A stretch of 9,362 nt of DNA from Dehalococcoidia bacterium. GTDB lineage: Bacteria > Chloroflexota > Dehalococcoidia > UBA3495. The stretch's first letter is position 1. Each line of letters begins with the position of its first letter. Under the pieces are notes generated by a model. The model was given only the letters and a program-made list of their open reading frames with translations, ran no database searches and was not told the DNA's origin. Shown piece after piece: positions 6,121 through 9,362 of this stretch. The stretch lies in NCBI GenBank assembly GCA_028822675.1, contig JAPKDE010000094.1, positions 1-9,362 on the forward strand. The letters are read 5' to 3'. Both the position numbers and the translations under genes were made by a program.

Positions 6121-7134
6121 TTGACCACAATAGCTATCGTCGGCACAGGACTAATGGGAACATCATTGGCCTTGGCCATTAAAAGCTCCAACCTAGAAGT
6201 GGACGTCGTAGGCACCGACTACGACAGTAGCGCCAGGTCGGGAGCCCAGAAATCGGGTGGGTTCGACAAAGTTGAGGCCAGACTTTCCAGTGCCATCAGA
6301 GGGGCCGATGTGGTCGTCTTTGCCACCCCCGTCATGGCCATGAAAGAGATGATGCAATCCGCCTCTGACGACTTCCAAGAGGGTTGCGTAGTCACTGACA
6401 TTGGCAGTTCCAAGCGCGCCGTACTGCAGTGGGCCGAAGAAGTACTCCCCAAGCACGTGAGCTTTGTCGGCGGCCATCCCATGGCCGGCAGAGAAAAGTC
6501 TGGCCCCCAGAACGCCGATGGCACCATGTTTAAGGGCAAACCCTACTGCATCATTCCTGGTGTCAACGCAGAAAAATCTGCTGTTTCCTCCATCACAACT
6601 TTGGCTGAGTCTATTGGTGCCAAGCCATTTTTTATAGGCGTGGATGAACACGATAGCTTTGTAGCAGCCGCCAGCCATCTCCCGTTTATGGTGTCCATCG
6701 CGCTGATGAACACCGCGTCCAGCAGTCCCAACTGGGAAGACATTGGCCCTCTAGCCTCTTCCGGTTTTGGCGACCTCACAAGACTGGCATCTGGCGATCC
6801 AATCATGCACCGCGACATCTGCGTAACCAATTTAGATCCCATAGTCGCCTGGATGGACGCCTATATCCGAGAACTTTATGACCTCCGCAACATGCTGGCC
6901 AACGAAGGCGGACCCGACCCTGAAGCCATTGAAAAGGTGTTTGTGGAAGCTTTAGACTCCCGTGCCCGATGGCAGGCGGGTATATTTTCCACCATTGACC
7001 GCATCCATGGGGCCTCCCCTGAGATTCCTTCCTTTGCCGAGAGCATGGGCGAGATGTTTGTTGGACGCAGGGGCGTGGAATACCAAAAGAAGATATTGCA
7101 GGGCCTGAAAGATGACCCGGCCAACAAAAAGTAA
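6121..7134 (+). CDS. tyrA: Prephenate dehydrogenase
   Basis: Oxidatively decarboxylates prephenate to 4-hydroxyphenylpyruvate in tyrosine synthesis; cytoplasmic. The 337-aa protein opens with a Rossmann fingerprint AIVGTGLMG (5-13). Asp33 at the end of the second strand (VVGTDYD) suggests NAD over NADP. Further TyrA hallmarks: VTDIGSSKRAVL (91-102) with Ser96/Ser97-Lys98, FVGGHPMAGREKSGP with His119, AAASHLPFM with His186, and GFGDLTRLASGDPIMHRDI in the helical dimerisation domain. No chorismate mutase or ACT domain is fused. The C-terminus is a short helical extension rather than a regulatory domain, so tyrosine feedback through an ACT domain is not expected. Arogenate as substrate cannot be ruled out from sequence. 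TTG start with perfect GGAGG. Located 90 bp upstream of aroA, so two aromatic amino acid genes are neighbours. Confidence 0.94.
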   Translation: MTTIAIVGTGLMGTSLALAIKSSNLEVDVVGTDYDSSARSGAQKSGGFDKVEARLSSAIRGADVVVFATPVMAMKEMMQSASDDFQEGCVVTDIGSSKRAVLQWAEEVLPKHVSFVGGHPMAGREKSGPQNADGTMFKGKPYCIIPGVNAEKSAVSSITTLAESIGAKPFFIGVDEHDSFVAAASHLPFMVSIALMNTASSSPNWEDIGPLASSGFGDLTRLASGDPIMHRDICVTNLDPIVAWMDAYIRELYDLRNMLANEGGPDPEAIEKVFVEALDSRARWQAGIFSTIDRIHGASPEIPSFAESMGEMFVGRRGVEYQKKILQGLKDDPANKK

Positions 7135-7175
7135 CAGAACTCTCGCGGTGACCATGGCCAGCGGCCTGTTACTTT
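7128..7175 (+). terminator. 10-bp inverted repeat between tyrA and aroA
   Basis: AAAGTAACAG (7128-7137) and CTGTTACTTT (7166-7175) are perfectly complementary, enclosing 28 nt that include the near-palindrome around CCATGG. The left arm contains the tyrA TAA (7132-7134); the right arm ends in TTT and runs into AATA. It may be a weak terminator or attenuator-like structure; the 28-nt loop is long for a classic intrinsic terminator. Confidence 0.45.
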
Positions 7176-7184
7176 AATACGCCA

Positions 7185-7220
7185 CGAGTACGAGCACTAG
7201 TTCGAGCACTAGCACGAGCA
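7185..7220 (+). repeat. Six tandem hexamers in the aroA leader
   Basis: Successive hexamers CGAGTA, CGAGCA, CTAGTT, CGAGCA, CTAGCA and CGAGCA fill 7185-7220 without gaps, ending four bases before the aroA ATG. CGAGCA occurs three times, and a 12-bp higher-order unit is seen from 7191 to 7214. The array lies where a Shine-Dalgarno sequence is expected, and no GGAG-type site is present there. Confidence 0.75.
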
Positions 7221-7224
7221 AAAC

Positions 7225-8568
7225 ATGAGCACCGCTTCTACATCAAATATATCCGGAGATATATCGGGCCAGTCCGTCGCCATCCGCCGCCCTGCGTCAT
7301 TGGGCGGAGTTTTATCCGTCCCTGGTGATAAATCCATCTCCCACCGCTCCATGATTCTAAACGCCATTGCCCAGGGTGACGCATTGGTGCAGGGACTTTC
7401 TGGCGGCGAAGACGTGATGTCCACCATGCATTGTCTGCAGGCCATGGGTGTCAGCATCGAACCGGCCGGAATACCCGGCAGCTACACGGTAAAGGGCCGC
7501 GGCTCACAGCTGGAAGAACCGTCAGATATCCTGGACGCCGGAAACAGTGGTACGTCCATGCGGTTGCTCTCAGGGGTTCTGGCCTCCCAGGCCTTTGTCT
7601 CCGTCATCACCGGCGACGGGTCATTGCGAAGTCGCCCCATGCAGCGCATCGTGAATCCGCTAAAGCAGATGGGCGCCCAGATTCTTGGCCGCCAGAACGA
7701 CACGCTAGCCCCATTAATCGTCCGTGGCGGCAGCCTCCAAGGCATTGAATACGACCTGCCGATGGCCAGCGCCCAAGTAAAATCAGCCATCATGCTGGCC
7801 GCCCTCTCCGCTGATGGCGACACGGTGATTCACCAGCCCGCGCTCTCCCGTGACCACACTGAACGGATGGTCACGGCCATGGGCGGCAGGATAGAAGAAA
7901 ACGGCCTGGATTTGGTGATTCATCCGTCAGAACTCGAAGCCGTAGACATCACGGTACCCGGTGACATCAGCTCGGCAGCGTTTTGGATCGTGGCTGGTCT
8001 CTGCCATCCAAACGCCCGCATCCTGGTCTGCGGTGTTGGTCTCAACCCTAGCAGGACCGGAATCATAGACGTGCTGATGGAAATGGGAGCTGGCAACGGC
8101 CTAAAACTGGTTGACGAACGGACCGAAGGCGGAGAGCCAGTGGCCGATATCCTGGTCACCTCCACAGACCTACACGGCGTAGAGATTGGCGGCGACATGA
8201 TTCCCCGCATGCTGGACGAGGTGCCCATCCTGGCCGTTGCCGCCTGCTTCGCCACCGGAGACACTGTGATTCGTGATGCCGCAGAACTCCGCGTGAAAGA
8301 AACAGACCGCATCGACACCACAGTCACAGAGATGACCCGCTTGGGCGCAAACATCGAATCCTGGGAAGACGGAATGGTCATCCACGGGAAGAGCGAACTC
8401 AACGGGGCCGAATGCCAAAGCCACGGCGACCACCGGCTGGCCATGTCTATGGCAGTGGCCGGGTTGCTGGGCAACGGTGAAGTCATCGTCCACGGCGCAG
8501 CCGATGCATCAGTCTCCTACCCGGAGTTCTGGCAGCATCTGGAACTACTCGTTGAGAACGTCAGGTAA
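7225..8568 (+). CDS. aroA: 3-phosphoshikimate 1-carboxyvinyltransferase (EPSP synthase)
   Basis: Transfers the enolpyruvyl group of PEP to shikimate-3-phosphate, the sixth shikimate-pathway step; cytoplasmic. The 447-aa protein carries the family motifs in order: PGDKSISHR (Lys36), DAGNSGTSMRLL (PEP loop, Asn107 to Arg113), GDGSLRSRPM (Arg135, Arg137), SAQVKSA (Ser182-Lys186), SRDHTERM, PRMLDEVP (Asp331-Glu332), RVKETDRI (Lys358 to Arg362) and GDHRLAMSMA (Arg404). GDKS, SAQVK and RDHTE are the class II-like (Gram-positive type) forms. The PEP loop keeps Gly109, where the tolerant CP4 enzyme has Ala. ATG at 7225 is the only start: an in-frame TAG lies at 7210-7212. The first 18 residues are Ser/Thr-rich and outside the conserved domain. 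No Shine-Dalgarno is visible; the hexamer array takes its place. gmk begins 5 bp after the stop. Confidence 0.97.
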   Translation: MSTASTSNISGDISGQSVAIRRPASLGGVLSVPGDKSISHRSMILNAIAQGDALVQGLSGGEDVMSTMHCLQAMGVSIEPAGIPGSYTVKGRGSQLEEPSDILDAGNSGTSMRLLSGVLASQAFVSVITGDGSLRSRPMQRIVNPLKQMGAQILGRQNDTLAPLIVRGGSLQGIEYDLPMASAQVKSAIMLAALSADGDTVIHQPALSRDHTERMVTAMGGRIEENGLDLVIHPSELEAVDITVPGDISSAAFWIVAGLCHPNARILVCGVGLNPSRTGIIDVLMEMGAGNGLKLVDERTEGGEPVADILVTSTDLHGVEIGGDMIPRMLDEVPILAVAACFATGDTVIRDAAELRVKETDRIDTTVTEMTRLGANIESWEDGMVIHGKSELNGAECQSHGDHRLAMSMAVAGLLGNGEVIVHGAADASVSYPEFWQHLELLVENVR

Positions 8569-8573
8569 GCCGC

Positions 8574-9191
8574 GTGCCCAATAACCCGGAGAACGATTCT
8601 CCTCCACTGTTGGTGGTCCTATCCGGGCCGTCGGGAGTTGGTAAAGACGCCGCGCTGAACGAACTCCGCAAGCTGGACCGACCCTGGCACTTCGTTGTCA
8701 CCGCCACCACCAGGACCATCCGTCCCGGAGAGACCGACGGCACCGATTACATCTTCTTAGACCAACCCACTTTCCTTACTATGAAAGACAAGAACGAATT
8801 TGTTGAGTGCGCAGAGGTTTACGGCAATTGGTACGGCGTCCCTCGGAGCCAGGTGACCGGCGGCCTTGAAGCTGGCAAGGACGTTATCCTGAAGATAGAT
8901 GTCCAAGGTGCTGCCACAGTCAGGAAGATGGCCCCAGATGCGTTATTCATCTTCATGATCCCCGGCTCGTTCCAAGATCTACAGAACCGCCTGTCGAACC
9001 GCATGACCGAGTCGACAACTCAAATGGAATTACGGCTAAAAACAGCGGCAGACGAGTTGGAACAAGCCAGTCTTTTCGACTGCTTGGTAGTGAACGCAGA
9101 CGACAAACTCGACCGGGCGGTAGCGGACATCGATGCCGCCATCACGGCTGAAAAGCAGAAAAAAGACCGAGTTCCAATGCGGCTCTTGTAG
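8574..9191 (+). CDS. gmk: Guanylate kinase
   Basis: Phosphorylates GMP to GDP with ATP in purine nucleotide supply; cytoplasmic. At 205 aa it has normal family length. Visible: P-loop LSGPSGVGKD (16-25, Lys24), GMP-binding TTRTIRPGETDGTDYIF (45-61, Arg47, Arg50), EFVECAEVYGNWYGVP (75-90), LKIDVQGA (106-113, Asp109), lid region NRLSNRMTES (138-147), RLKTAADELEQA, and FDCLVVN. The P-loop ends GKD rather than the common GKS/GKT, and the usual Pro of TTRxPRPGE is Ile49; the other key residues are intact, so it should be active. Start is GTG at 8574, five bases after the aroA stop, with only a weak AGG upstream (8563-8565), so translation probably depends on coupling to aroA. gmk beside aroA is not the more familiar gmk-rpoZ arrangement. 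Confidence 0.95.
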   Translation: MPNNPENDSPPLLVVLSGPSGVGKDAALNELRKLDRPWHFVVTATTRTIRPGETDGTDYIFLDQPTFLTMKDKNEFVECAEVYGNWYGVPRSQVTGGLEAGKDVILKIDVQGAATVRKMAPDALFIFMIPGSFQDLQNRLSNRMTESTTQMELRLKTAADELEQASLFDCLVVNADDKLDRAVADIDAAITAEKQKKDRVPMRLL

Positions 9192-9212
9192 CCACCAATC
9201 CATATCCGTGAC

Positions 9213-9241
9213 TTCCCTGGTTTCCAACGCCGGGATATAAT
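9213..9241 (+). promoter_or_regulatory. Promoter of the probable lipA gene
   Basis: A perfect -10 TATAAT (9236-9241) lies 17 bp after TTCCCT (9213-9218, 3 of 6). Start near 9248, leader about 54 nt. A 6-bp hairpin with a 3-nt loop, CCACTT (9247-9252) paired with AAGTGG (9256-9261), would form at the very 5' end of the transcript. Confidence 0.5.
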
Positions 9242-9292
9242 AACCCCCACTTCCAAAGTGGCAACCGACACAAGCCCAGAAACACTTAAACC

Positions 9293-9297
9293 GGAGG
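9293..9297 (+). promoter_or_regulatory. Ribosome binding site of the probable lipA gene
   Basis: GGAGG four bases before the ATG at 9302. Confidence 0.75.
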
Positions 9298-9301
9298 TCC
9301 C

Positions 9302-9362
9302 ATGCCTCAAGGCCCTCAAAAATTGGAGATCAGACCCCGCCTACCAGAATGGCTGAAGGTTA
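9302..9362 (+). CDS. lipA: Probable lipoyl synthase, first 20 codons (runs off the window)
   Basis: An ATG behind a perfect GGAGG and a TATAAT promoter opens a frame that continues past the right edge. The visible end, RPRLPEWLKV, matches the region just before the first cysteine motif in lipoyl synthases, which commonly read R-x-PEW-(L/M)-(K/R). LipA is a radical-SAM enzyme inserting two sulfurs into octanoyl groups on lipoyl domains. Only the N-terminus is in view; neither the CxxxxxC nor the radical-SAM cysteines can be checked, so the assignment rests on this short motif. Confidence 0.6.
   Translation, partial: MPQGPQKLEIRPRLPEWLKV

Noticed and set aside
7920..8486. 188-codon minus-strand open frame opposite aroA
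   Set aside because: The translation is dominated by Ser, Thr, Pro and Arg, typical of a shadow of a moderately GC-rich gene, and aroA motifs on the other strand are complete.
6121..8568. Reading tyrA-aroA plus the SBP-fold protein as one aromatic amino acid pathway with a PheC-like cyclohexadienyl dehydratase
   Set aside because: PheC is a different SBP-fold subgroup and is normally exported or fused; the protein at 5018 looks NMT1/SsuA-like, and a hairpin and a candidate promoter separate it from tyrA.
1..9362. Mobile elements, CRISPR arrays, toxin-antitoxin, tRNA or rRNA genes
   Set aside because: No terminal inverted repeats, transposase or integrase motifs, spaced repeats or tRNA-like cloverleaf sequences were seen on either strand.

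Overview
The window is about 9.4 kb of bacterial chromosome with moderate GC and dense coding. It holds nine essentially complete protein genes and the first codons of a tenth. I see no tRNA, rRNA, CRISPR array, insertion sequence or phage gene. TTG and GTG starts behind good Shine-Dalgarno sites, the GKD form of the guanylate kinase P-loop, and a cytosolic-looking NMT1/SsuA-type protein suggest a Chloroflexota lineage (Dehalococcoidia or SAR202-like). That placement is inference from gene content and is not secure.

Left part (1-4000): a HAD-superfamily hydrolase gene on the minus strand; rpiB (ribose-5-phosphate isomerase B) on the plus strand; then, convergent with rpiB and only 5 bp away, a minus-strand trehalose pair. 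In transcription order the pair is otsA (GT20 synthase) then otsB (phosphatase). Together these two would turn a nucleotide-sugar and glucose-6-phosphate into trehalose. A perfect 7-bp inverted repeat sits on the abutting stop codons of rpiB and otsB.

Middle part (3994-5956): a divergent intergenic region with good sigma-70-like promoters in both directions and four copies of a CGCCTA hexamer. It is followed by an alpha/beta hydrolase and an NMT1/SsuA-like substrate-binding-fold protein. The latter has no visible signal peptide and no transporter partner in the window.

Right part (5957-9362): tyrA (prephenate dehydrogenase), aroA (EPSP synthase) and gmk (guanylate kinase) in one direction, then the start of a probable lipA (lipoyl synthase) behind its own TATAAT promoter. 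The tyrA-aroA gap is unusual: a perfect 10-bp inverted repeat overlaps the tyrA stop codon, and six tandem hexamers occupy the place where the aroA ribosome-binding site should be.

Most of the window is ordinary metabolism. The best candidates for something undescribed are the alpha/beta hydrolase plus signal-less SBP-fold pair, and the repeat-laden tyrA-aroA leader.
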